Shown piece after piece: positions 57,779 to 64,000 of a stretch of 64,000 bases of DNA (position 1 is the first letter of the stretch; every line of letters starts with the position of its first letter). This stretch comes from Oscillospiraceae bacterium (lineage in GTDB: Bacteria > Bacillota > Clostridia > Monoglobales > Monoglobaceae). The notes beneath the pieces are model-generated. The model did not search any database and was not told where the DNA came from. It saw only the letters and a program-made list of their open reading frames with translations. The DNA lies in the NCBI GenBank assembly GCA_015068605.1, contig SVKF01000001.1, positions 1 to 64,000 of the forward strand. The letters are read 5' to 3'. The position numbers were made by a program, and so were the translations under genes.

Positions 57779-57807
57779 AATACAGAAAAACAATTAAAAT
57801 CTGTCAA
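57779..57807 (-). promoter_or_regulatory. promoter for the QueG-like/radical SAM unit
   Basis: On the minus strand TTGACA (57802-57807), 17-base spacer, TGTATT (57779-57784), about 57 bases before paralogue 1. It overlaps back to back with the AraC promoter, so one bound regulator could affect both. Confidence 0.55.
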
Positions 57808-57836
57808 AAACAAACATTTTGCAAGGCGGTGATTTT

Positions 57837-58679
57837 TTGATTGCAAGAGACATAAATCCATTTATTCGTACTGCGTTTATTCATTCAAAATTTCCTCTTG
57901 ACATTTTTGTAACCTGTGCGGATTGTCGCTTATTTTATGTATTAAGCGGAGACGGTACGCTAATTTTAAAAGATAAGTCTCACGAATTTAAAAAAGACAC
58001 ATTATTCCTTTGGAAAAGCGGAACAAAATATAAATGGAAATTTTCAAAAAATAATATTCCCCGTCTCGGCATTATCAATTTTGATTACTGCCAGGATTAT
58101 CGTCATCTTTCAACGCCTATTGACCTAATTTTAAACGACTGCGAAGACGAAATTCTGACAACCCCATCTATTCGGGATGTGTCTTTGCTCAATGATAAAA
58201 TAATCCTTGACAACGCAAACGTTTTCAAAAATGACATTATGGAAATAATACAGAACTGCGAAAGCACATCTCAATTTTCAAAGGAGCTTGCAGACTCAAA
58301 TTTAAAAAGACTGATAATTAAAATTGTTCGGCATATTACGGAAAGCTCCCACTCTGTATCAAAGCTTTCGCCAATTCTTAATTATATACACGAGAATTAT
58401 AATACTGAAATATCGAATAAAGAACTATCAAAAATAGTAAATTATCACCCACATCATTTGAACCTTTTGATGAAGAAACAAATGGGGACAACTCTTCATT
58501 CTTACATAACTCAATACAGAATGACCGAGGCACTTAAGATGCTTGCAAACACAGATAAAAGCATAGAGGCAATCGCAACAGAGACGGGATACAAAAACCC
58601 CTCTCATTTTCACAAAATTTTTAAACAAACCTACGGAATAAGTCCGTCGGAATACAGAAAATCAACTAATATTATTTAG
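57837..58679 (+). CDS. AraC-family transcriptional regulator
   Basis: A 280-residue regulator; the C-terminal domain has ISNKELSKIVNYHPHHLNLLMKK and SIEAIATETGYKNPSHFHKIFKQ, the two AraC helix-turn-helix motifs. The N-terminal domain is cupin-like (LFYVLSGDGTLILKDK, KKDTLFLWKSGTKYKWKF). Start TTG at 57837 after AAGGCGGTG; an earlier in-frame TTG lies on that site. It is divergent from the iron-sulfur unit and 10 bases ahead of the U32-like gene, so it probably controls both. Confidence 0.88.
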   Translation: MIARDINPFIRTAFIHSKFPLDIFVTCADCRLFYVLSGDGTLILKDKSHEFKKDTLFLWKSGTKYKWKFSKNNIPRLGIINFDYCQDYRHLSTPIDLILNDCEDEILTTPSIRDVSLLNDKIILDNANVFKNDIMEIIQNCESTSQFSKELADSNLKRLIIKIVRHITESSHSVSKLSPILNYIHENYNTEISNKELSKIVNYHPHHLNLLMKKQMGTTLHSYITQYRMTEALKMLANTDKSIEAIATETGYKNPSHFHKIFKQTYGISPSEYRKSTNII

Positions 58680-58689
58680 GAGGACACTT

Positions 58690-59715
58690 ATGAAATTCTC
58701 AGTTGGCTATCAGGTAATGACAAATTCATCTTATATGGAATATATTGCGGAAAATAAGGAACATATTTATGAGCTTTATTTTTCCTGGGGGGATATTCCA
58801 AACGGCAGAAACAGTATGCTTTTAAACCGTGAATTATACCCATGGCAGGCACAGCAAAAACAAATTGAAGATTTGGCTTATATTTCAAAAAACGGTATAA
58901 AGCTTAATCTTCTTCTCAACGGAAACTGCTATGGTGAAAACAGTCAGGCAAGAAGCTTTTTCGTTAAAATCGGGGAAACAATCGATTATATCGCCTCCGC
59001 ATTTGGTCTTTCGTCGGTTACGACGACCTCACCGCTTATAGCAAAATTTATTCACGAAAATTTTAAAGGAATAGATGTCCGTGCTTCCGTAAATATGAAA
59101 GTCGGAAGCATTATGGGAATGGAATATATTTCCGAATATTTTGACAGCTTTTATATACAAAGGGAGCTTAACCGAAATCTTGAGAAAATTAAAGAACTTA
59201 AAAGTTGGTGCGATAAAAACAATAAAGGATTATATATGCTTGCAAACAGCGGTTGTTTAAACGATTGCTCCGCCCACACATTCCACGATAATCTTGTTTC
59301 TCACGAGGCAGATATTGCAAAAATGGATAACGCTTACGAATTTAGCGGAATTTGCCGTGAGCATCTTTCAATCGCTCATAACAGAGTGTCAATCTTAAAG
59401 GACTCAAATTTTGTCCGCCCTGAAGAAATCCGACTCTACGATGATTACTTCTGTGGTGCAAAGCTTGCCACAAGAGTCAGTCAAAATCCGATAAGAACAT
59501 TAAAAGCATACATAAGCGGCAAATACAACGGAGCCGTAACGGATTTATTAGAGCCAAACCACAGCGGAATATTCTATCCCGATATAATTGAAAACAGCAA
59601 AATTCCCGAAGGCTTTGCCAAAAAAGTTATGACCTGTGATAAAAAATGCGACACCTGCGGTTACTGTCAGAGTGTTTTAGAAGGCGCAACAATAACGCTT
59701 CCGTCCGACATATAG
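58690..59715 (+). CDS. U32-peptidase-like protein with Cys-rich C-terminus
   Basis: A 341-residue protein resembling the TIM-barrel core of U32/UbiU-type proteins: YIQRELNRNLEKIKELKSWCDKNNKGLYMLANSGCLNDCSAHTFHDNL (landmarks RELNRN and NSGCLNDCSAHTFH) and VSHEADIAKMDN; the C-terminus has CDKKCDTCGYCQ. The conserved cysteines suggest an iron-sulfur cluster rather than peptidase activity, as in UbiU/UbiV. It is co-transcribed with the AraC regulator and, by context, part of the same pathway as the divergent QueG-like unit. The function is unproven. Confidence 0.65.
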   Translation: MKFSVGYQVMTNSSYMEYIAENKEHIYELYFSWGDIPNGRNSMLLNRELYPWQAQQKQIEDLAYISKNGIKLNLLLNGNCYGENSQARSFFVKIGETIDYIASAFGLSSVTTTSPLIAKFIHENFKGIDVRASVNMKVGSIMGMEYISEYFDSFYIQRELNRNLEKIKELKSWCDKNNKGLYMLANSGCLNDCSAHTFHDNLVSHEADIAKMDNAYEFSGICREHLSIAHNRVSILKDSNFVRPEEIRLYDDYFCGAKLATRVSQNPIRTLKAYISGKYNGAVTDLLEPNHSGIFYPDIIENSKIPEGFAKKVMTCDKKCDTCGYCQSVLEGATITLPSDI

Positions 59716-59735
59716 CATAGTTTTTAATATTTAAC

Positions 59736-60040
59736 GGCGGTGTTTAAAAAGTCAAAGGGACTTTTTAAACACCGCCTTGGTTCTAAGGGGATAGGAAAAA
59801 AGCTTTAAAGCGGACAAACTGAGCCAAAGCCTTGGCTTTGGGTTACCCGAAGGCGTACATAGGTACTCCGAGAGGCGAAGTTTGTTTCGTAGCTAGAAAA
59901 GATAATATATTTAAAAAAATCAAAAAATTTGATTTTTTTACCCCTGTTTTTAGGTATATTCAGGGATATATTCTACAAAAAATTTTCTCAATCCCTGTTA
60001 TTTTTCCTCTTTTCTTGCGATCCGGAGTTTTTTAACACCC
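59736..60040 (-). repeat. full-length dispersed element, copy B (family 1)
   Basis: The reverse complement of copy A (10229-10535) with substitutions and 1-base gaps. It carries the terminal 41-bp palindrome (59736-59776, loop AAAGG), the 18-base palindrome around 59824-59841, the 30-base core (59846-59875) and the left end near 60013-60040. Its middle reads through as a short ORF that is not convincing as a gene. It sits between the convergent U32-like gene and the next gene and fills that 338-base gap. Confidence 0.9.
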
Positions 60041-60053
60041 CTCTCTTTTTGAG

Positions 60054-60689
60054 CTATTTTGCTTCTGTAAGTCTGCTATAGATTTTTTTCGCATTATTAT
60101 GTCGCTCGATAGCCTTTTGACTGTTATTTTGTTCGGTTCCCGCTTTAATGGTAACAAAGTAGTAGGTTTTTTCTTTGTCAAGCCCTAACATTCCCTTGGC
60201 ATTTTGACCTATTTCACCGGAATACTCCTTATCCATTAAAATTCCATAACCGTCATCCGTGAAATTTTTTTCATACATTTCTTCCGATAATATAAATCCA
60301 CCAACCAGACCTGAAGCAAGTGAAGTTGTGAATTTGGTTGCCACAGCCACTCCGGCTTCACTCTCGGCTGCACTTTCAGGAGGCAATCTGTAATACTCCA
60401 CTTTAACAGGATGTTCTTTCCCGTCATTAAATTCTTTGCTGAGCCACTTTGTGAAAAGCTCTTGGGTGTTTTGAGGAGTTTCTTCTTCCACACCATCGTA
60501 AACATACACGCCAATCTCCAAGTCATACTTAACCTCTGTAAGCTTATCATACGCCGTGTATCCCAACAGAAGCGCTATAACCAAAATAAAAATACAACGA
60601 TATTTATAATAATCCCAAAAATATTTTATTTTTTCAATAAATGAAAATTCTTTATATTGTTCTTTCGCAAGTTGTTTATCCTTATCCAT
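60054..60689 (-). CDS. membrane-anchored protein of unknown function
   Basis: A 211-residue protein starting MDKDKQLAKEQYKEFSFIEKIKYFWDYYKYR, one transmembrane segment (CIFILVIALLLGYTAYDKL), and an outside domain of ~150 residues with no recognised motif. ATG at 60689 follows GGAG; another in-frame ATG nine codons earlier is less supported. It follows yabQ by 62 bases, where divIC usually lies in Bacillus, but its length and shape differ from DivIC. A sporulation role is possible by context only. Confidence 0.7.
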   Translation of the reverse strand: MDKDKQLAKEQYKEFSFIEKIKYFWDYYKYRCIFILVIALLLGYTAYDKLTEVKYDLEIGVYVYDGVEEETPQNTQELFTKWLSKEFNDGKEHPVKVEYYRLPPESAAESEAGVAVATKFTTSLASGLVGGFILSEEMYEKNFTDDGYGILMDKEYSGEIGQNAKGMLGLDKEKTYYFVTIKAGTEQNNSQKAIERHNNAKKIYSRLTEAK

Positions 60690-60751
60690 CAGTATTTCTC
60701 CATTTTTTGTTTTCATAAAATTATATCATTTTAAAATCTGATTGTCAAGTT

Positions 60752-61234
60752 TTACCTCTTTTTCATAACCTGCTTTATATTTTTAAGCTTTAGTTCCGTC
60801 TTATGCTTTATGGATTTACAGCCTCTCCCCGTATACCAGATAATCACTCGGGCAGGTTTAAAAATTATCTTAAGTATCAAAATAAACGGATACAATATTA
60901 TTTTAATTATCTTTTTCAGGATTTTTATTATTGCGACAACTATTTTTGCGCCGACTTCCACAACTTTATTCCGGAAAATAAAATAATAAAGAGCCATCCC
61001 CGTCAAAATCCCAAGCCCTGTCTGAACTCGTATCTCTCCATTATTTTTTAAATATGTCACATAAAAAATAGCAACCGAACACAAGCAAACATACAGCAAA
61101 TCTATTATATTAACAATGAAATCCGGGTAACTGACAACCTTCCGGCTAATTCTTAAAGTGTCGTAAAAAAACATTATGAGGCTTCCGGATAAAACCATCC
61201 AGCAAAAATAAGGAAACTGATTTTCAAACCACAT
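60752..61234 (-). CDS. yabQ: spore cortex protein YabQ
   Basis: A 160-residue protein with about four N-terminal membrane segments (YFCWMVLSGSLIMFFYDTLRISRK, VNIIDLLYVCLCSVAIFYVTYL, LGILTGMALYYFIFRN) and a basic tail (KHKTELKLKNIKQVMKKR). This matches YabQ, required for cortex formation in Bacillus. It begins 3 bases after yabP. Confidence 0.9.
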   Translation of the reverse strand: MWFENQFPYFCWMVLSGSLIMFFYDTLRISRKVVSYPDFIVNIIDLLYVCLCSVAIFYVTYLKNNGEIRVQTGLGILTGMALYYFIFRNKVVEVGAKIVVAIIKILKKIIKIILYPFILILKIIFKPARVIIWYTGRGCKSIKHKTELKLKNIKQVMKKR

Positions 61235-61237
61235 ATT

Positions 61238-61510
61238 TTATTTAAAAAGCTTGGTGAAAAATCCGCCACGATTTATTTCTGTGTTACTGTAAACCAGAGA
61301 ATCAATCTCTCCATCTATCATCAGCTCTCCGCTTTCCGTATTAAGACGATTAATGTGCAAATTGCACCCTTTAACGGATAAAATTCCATTAACCGTGTAT
61401 ATAACAATATCGCTTTCATCAAAGCTTTCCACATCTTCAACCCCACATATACAAAGGTTCTCTCTGTTTTCCATTGTAATCTTATGCTGCATTTCCTTTT
61501 TTTCATCCAT
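61238..61510 (-). CDS. yabP: sporulation protein YabP
   Basis: A 90-residue protein of the YabP family (MENRENLCICGVEDVESFDESDIVI, LSVKGCNLHINRLN, GELMIDGEIDSLVYSN). YabP and YabQ are made in the mother cell and needed for normal spore morphogenesis. The ribosome binding site AAGGGTGAT of yabP forms the 3' arm of a strong hairpin (see 61512-61552), so translation may be controlled by structure. Confidence 0.92.
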   Translation of the reverse strand: MDEKKEMQHKITMENRENLCICGVEDVESFDESDIVIYTVNGILSVKGCNLHINRLNTESGELMIDGEIDSLVYSNTEINRGGFFTKLFK

Positions 61511-61511
61511 A

Positions 61512-61552
61512 AAATATCACCCTTAACATCTTATGTTTTAAGGGTGATATTT
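61512..61552 (-). promoter_or_regulatory. hairpin that ends mecA and covers the yabP ribosome binding site
   Basis: AAATATCACCCTTAA (61512-61526) and TTAAGGGTGATATTT (61538-61552) form a perfect 15-bp stem. Read on the minus strand it ends in TTAAGGGTGATATTTTATG; the AAGGGTGA is the yabP Shine-Dalgarno and the ATG follows directly. It could terminate mecA transcription and also lock or open translation of yabP. Confidence 0.75.
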
Positions 61553-61577
61553 ATGTGTTATATAAACAAATTATGGC

Positions 61578-62201
61578 TTATGAAAAATATGTCATAAGCG
61601 TTTCAACGGCATTTTCCTTTATCATTTCCGTTCCGTGTTCCTTTAAGACACCTTCCGTTATCGCATCCCCCGGAACTCTCCGTGAATACTCCAGCAAAAC
61701 ATTCTCCGCCTCAAAAAAATCCGTATTTTCAAAAGGAATCAGTTTCAGATAAAACATATCATTATATTTATATAAAGAGCTGTTTCCCGAATACATAAAT
61801 TTAATTTGCTGAACACAGTTGCAAATATCCTCAAAATTATCAAACCTGAAAATATTTATATTGTTGCTCTTCTTATTTTTCCTTCTTATTTTAATTTCAA
61901 GGTGATTATTTGAAAGCTTCCTGTTTTCCTGCAACAAGTCAAGAACATTTGTCTTATCATCAACCTTGCTTATTATCATAATAAAGCCATCAGAATTGGT
62001 TGGATGAGCTTCAACCAAAAGCTGGGATGTTCCGACTTTAAAGTTCACATCTTTTTCAGCCTGACGAAGAGCGAACCAAAAAAGGTCCTGCGCTTCAGGA
62101 GTGTTTTCCGTCAAATTTTTCATATCAACATTCCATATTTTAATATCCTCTTTATTTACAGTAACCTTTATTTTATTATCATTTATCTTCTCTATGTGCA
62201 C
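61578..62201 (-). CDS. mecA: MecA-like adaptor protein
   Basis: A 207-residue protein of the MecA/YpbH family: N-terminal MHIEKINDNKIKVTVNKEDI and ENTPEAQDLFWFALRQAEKDVNFKVGTSQLLVEAHP, with a C-terminal domain (ENVLLEYSRRVPGDAITEGVLKEHG). MecA-type adaptors bind ClpC and target substrates for ClpCP degradation. The start is probably GTG after AAGGTGGGGTGAATT. Whether a ClpC partner exists cannot be told from the window. Confidence 0.85.
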   Translation of the reverse strand: MHIEKINDNKIKVTVNKEDIKIWNVDMKNLTENTPEAQDLFWFALRQAEKDVNFKVGTSQLLVEAHPTNSDGFIMIISKVDDKTNVLDLLQENRKLSNNHLEIKIRRKNKKSNNINIFRFDNFEDICNCVQQIKFMYSGNSSLYKYNDMFYLKLIPFENTDFFEAENVLLEYSRRVPGDAITEGVLKEHGTEMIKENAVETLMTYFS

Positions 62202-62254
62202 AATTCACCCCACCTTTATACGCCCAAATTTAACTGAATAATATTTGTTCTTAT

Positions 62255-62283
62255 ATTATACTATAAAATATACGATTTGAAAA
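62255..62283 (-). promoter_or_regulatory. candidate promoter for mecA
   Basis: On the minus strand TTTTCA (62278-62283), 17-base spacer, TATAAT (62255-62260), about 55 bases before the mecA start. The -35 hexamer is weak. Confidence 0.5.
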
Positions 62284-62332
62284 GACTTATTTTATTCCAA
62301 AAAAAAATATTTTTTCCATACGCATTTTTCTA

Positions 62333-62361
62333 TTGAAATTTTACAAAAAGTATGATATAGT
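62333..62361 (+). promoter_or_regulatory. promoter for 6S RNA
   Basis: TTGAAA (62333-62338), 17-base spacer, TATAGT (62356-62361); transcription would start about 62368, one or two bases before CTTCCTGTGG. Confidence 0.7.
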
Positions 62362-62367
62362 ATATAC

Positions 62368-62530
62368 ACACTTCCTGTGGTGTTCGTATTAACGAAACAA
62401 ATGTAAAACCAACAAACTATCTAAGGGAACTGTTCTCCGGGTGTGGCGCACATGCCTCCCGCTATGCGGCCAGTGGACTTGTAAAGCATTCGGGACGATA
62501 CCCACCTGCCATGCAGGTTTTTACTTTTTT
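62368..62530 (+). ncRNA. ssrS: 6S RNA (RNA polymerase inhibitor)
   Basis: A ~160-nt RNA that binds housekeeping RNA polymerase and mimics an open promoter. The ends match Firmicute 6S: CCTGTGGTGTTCGT at the 5' side and CGGGACGATACCCACCTGC ... CATGCAGG at the 3' side, so the closing stem forms; AACCAACA and CCGGGTGT lie between and pair with ATACCC. The stem GCAGG is followed by TTTTTACTTTTTTT, an intrinsic terminator. It is unlike SRP RNA: the GGAAGCAGCC tetraloop region is absent. Confidence 0.75.
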
Positions 62531-62573
62531 TCGTCTACGGCATATATGGGAAGTGTTTTTTTATCTAAAAACC

Positions 62574-62602
62574 TTGACAAGTGGCAAACAATGTTATAAA
62601 AT
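62574..62602 (+). promoter_or_regulatory. promoter for rsmD-coaD
   Basis: TTGACA (62574-62579), 17-base spacer, TAAAAT (62597-62602), about 37 bases before the rsmD start. Confidence 0.75.
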
Positions 62603-62639
62603 AGAAGAGTATAAATATATTATGGAGTTACTTTGACCT

Positions 62640-63179
62640 ATGAGAATTATTTCCGGCAGAGCAAAAGGGCTCAAACTGATTGCACCAGATGGAATGGATA
62701 CAAGACCAACTACCGATAGGGTTAAGGAGTCTATATTTAATCTTCTTATTCCTTATCTTCCGGCAGGCTCTGTTTTAGACCTTTTCGCAGGAAGTGGCGC
62801 TATGGGTATTGAGGCGTTAAGCAGACATTGTGAGCATTGTGTGTTTGTGGACAATAATCGTGCTGCTCTTGATGTTATACATAAAAACATCGAAAAAGCG
62901 AGATTTTCGGAAAATGCAGATATTTTTCAGGGTGATGCTTTGTCCTTTCTCTCCTCAAGAGTTGAAGGCTTTGACATTATCTTTCTCGACCCACCATACA
63001 ACAAAGGCTTTTTAACTCCCGTTATCGAAAAGATTTTTGAAAAGCATCTTTTAAGCGATGATGGTATTATTGTATGCGAAACAGAAGTTAACGGAGAAAT
63101 ATACTCCGGTGGGGATTTCAAATGCGTAAAACAAGCAAAATACGGTAAAGTTTGTGTCTCTATATATAAATATGCTTGA
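62640..63179 (+). CDS. rsmD: 16S rRNA (guanine-966-N2)-methyltransferase
   Basis: Methylates G966 of 16S rRNA. The 179-residue protein begins [18 protein letters not shown] and has [35 protein letters not shown] (SAM-binding) and the catalytic [13 protein letters not shown]. It is the standard neighbour of coaD in Firmicutes. Confidence 0.96.
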   Translation: MRIISGRAKGLKLIAPDGMDTRPTTDRVKESIFNLLIPYLPAGSVLDLFAGSGAMGIEALSRHCEHCVFVDNNRAALDVIHKNIEKARFSENADIFQGDALSFLSSRVEGFDIIFLDPPYNKGFLTPVIEKIFEKHLLSDDGIIVCETEVNGEIYSGGDFKCVKQAKYGKVCVSIYKYA

Positions 63180-63196
63180 TTTTGGAGTTGATTTTA

Positions 63197-63685
63197 ATGA
63201 ATATTGCAGTATACCCCGGCAGCTTTGACCCATGCACCAACGGACATCTTGACATAATCAAGCGTGTTTCCGCAATATTTGACAAGGTTATTGTTGCTGT
63301 TCTTTGCAACTCCGGCAAAACACCCCTTTTTTCCGTTGAGGAACGGGTTGAAATATTAAAAAAAGCAACATCGGATATTCCTAATATTGAAATAGTTAGT
63401 TTTTCGGGATTGCTTGTGGACTTTCTAAAAGAAAATAATGCAAAAATTGTCATAAAGGGCTTGCGTGCGGTTTCTGATTTTGAATACGAATTCCAGATGG
63501 CGCTCACTAACCGTAAGCTTTGTGACAATGTTGAAACACTTTTCATTTCCGCAAGTACGGAATATATGTTCTTAAGCTCAAGTATAGTTAAAGAAATTGC
63601 ATCATATAACGGGGATCTTTCAGGGCTTGTCCCCGATGAGCTTATCCCAATAATAAAGTCCCGTTTTGGTTTTGTTAATAATTAG
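63197..63685 (+). CDS. coaD: pantetheine-phosphate adenylyltransferase
   Basis: Fourth step of CoA synthesis: 4'-phosphopantetheine plus ATP to dephospho-CoA. The 162-residue protein has [18 protein letters not shown] (ATP-binding HxGH), [15 protein letters not shown] and [15 protein letters not shown] at 63197 follows TTGGAG; an earlier in-frame start at 63176 overlaps rsmD. Confidence 0.96.
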   Translation: MNIAVYPGSFDPCTNGHLDIIKRVSAIFDKVIVAVLCNSGKTPLFSVEERVEILKKATSDIPNIEIVSFSGLLVDFLKENNAKIVIKGLRAVSDFEYEFQMALTNRKLCDNVETLFISASTEYMFLSSSIVKEIASYNGDLSGLVPDELIPIIKSRFGFVNN

Positions 63686-63712
63686 ATTTATATAGATACA
63701 GGAGGTTTTTTT

Positions 63713-64000
63713 ATGGACGCTATTGAATTGCTCGAAGAATTGGAAGATATTATCGACAAAGGTGTCTCTGTCCCGTTTTCCGGTCGCTGTCTTTTAGATA
63801 AGGACGAGCTTCTGGAGGTTCTTGCTGAGGTTAAGCTTAAACTTCCGGGAGAATTGAAGGAAGCAAAATGGATTAAAGAAGAAAGAGAAAGAATTATTGC
63901 TGATGCTAAAACCGAGGCGAATAATCTTATCAAAACTGCAAACGACCAGATAATCGCAATGGTTGACGAAAACGAAATAACAAGAAAAGCAAAGACTCAG
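63713..64000 (+). CDS. helical protein, truncated at the window end
   Basis: Starts MDAIELLEELEDIIDKGVSVPFSGRCLLDKDELLEVLAEVK after AGGAGG, 27 bases after coaD; the reading frame runs off the end of the window (96 residues seen). The visible part is charged and helical (ERERIIADAKTEANNLIKTAND). It resembles the small helical ATPase/YlmD-type proteins next to coaD in Clostridia, but I do not name a function. Confidence 0.6.
   Translation, partial: MDAIELLEELEDIIDKGVSVPFSGRCLLDKDELLEVLAEVKLKLPGELKEAKWIKEERERIIADAKTEANNLIKTANDQIIAMVDENEITRKAKTQ

Noticed and set aside
59832-60035. A 67-residue ORF inside dispersed copy B
   Set aside because: It lies wholly in the repeat, its counterpart in copy A is not open over the same length, and no ribosome binding site precedes it.
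62371-62520. SRP RNA (ffs) as explanation of the RNA before rsmD
   Set aside because: The conserved GGAAGCAGCC / GGTCAGG region of SRP RNA is absent, whereas both ends match 6S RNA.

Overview
The window reads as a chromosomal segment of a low-GC, endospore-forming anaerobic Clostridia-type Firmicute. The evidence is the gene set: sigH, spoVFA/spoVFB, spoVAC-spoVAD-spoVAE and yabP/yabQ for sporulation, pta-ackA for acetate fermentation, a Firmicute-like 6S RNA, and CdaA/CdaR/GlmM. Ribosome binding sites are strong and several genes start with TTG. No tRNA, rRNA, CRISPR array, prophage or transposase gene was seen. Species cannot be fixed from this window alone.

Layout. 0-10 kb: DUF4363/DUF421 membrane pair, enolase, ROK glucokinase, then a left-pointing unit proS-cdaA-cdaR-FAD protein-glmM. 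10-16.8 kb: a full-length dispersed repeat, then polA-coaE-lytic transglycosylase-M18 peptidase, and a polysaccharide deacetylase. 16.8-25.6 kb: tig-clpP-clpX, a phosphoesterase, a DUF1540 protein, thrC, a small P-loop protein, pgi and sigH. 25.6-29.5 kb: pta-ackA, a two-gene chromate-family transporter, rpsT. 29.7-34.9 kb: GH78 rhamnosidase, fucose isomerase and an AraC regulator. 34.9-42.5 kb: dipicolinate synthase (spoVFA-spoVFB), znuA-znuC-znuB, a secreted transglutaminase-like protein, spoVAC-spoVAD-spoVAE. 42.5-51 kb: aroQ with a half-length EPSP-synthase-like protein and a zinc ribbon protein, trmFO, ClC, a cation/proton antiporter, a hairpin-rich intergenic region, ZIP transporter, NagD-like phosphatase, EamA permease. 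51-59.7 kb: a GH106-like hydrolase, then a cluster of one radical SAM protein and three tandem QueG-like iron-sulfur proteins, divergent from an AraC regulator and a U32-like protein. 60-64 kb: a membrane protein of unknown function, yabQ, yabP, mecA-like, 6S RNA, rsmD, coaD and a truncated coiled-coil protein.

The most unusual content is noncoding. A 41-bp palindrome (arms GGCGGTGTTTAAAAAGTC) occurs five times, always at gene 3' ends. Two of these copies are the right end of a ~305-bp structured element found in opposite orientations at 10.2 and 59.7 kb; one copy is an internal-deletion derivative. A second hairpin element at 48.2 kb shares a 30-bp core with the first (30/30 identical to one copy), and it too has a collapsed derivative, at 16.7 kb. 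These look like non-autonomous, MITE-like or ssDNA/RNA-hairpin elements that also serve as terminators. The best candidate for an undescribed protein system is the tandem iron-sulfur/radical SAM cluster at 53.8-59.7 kb.
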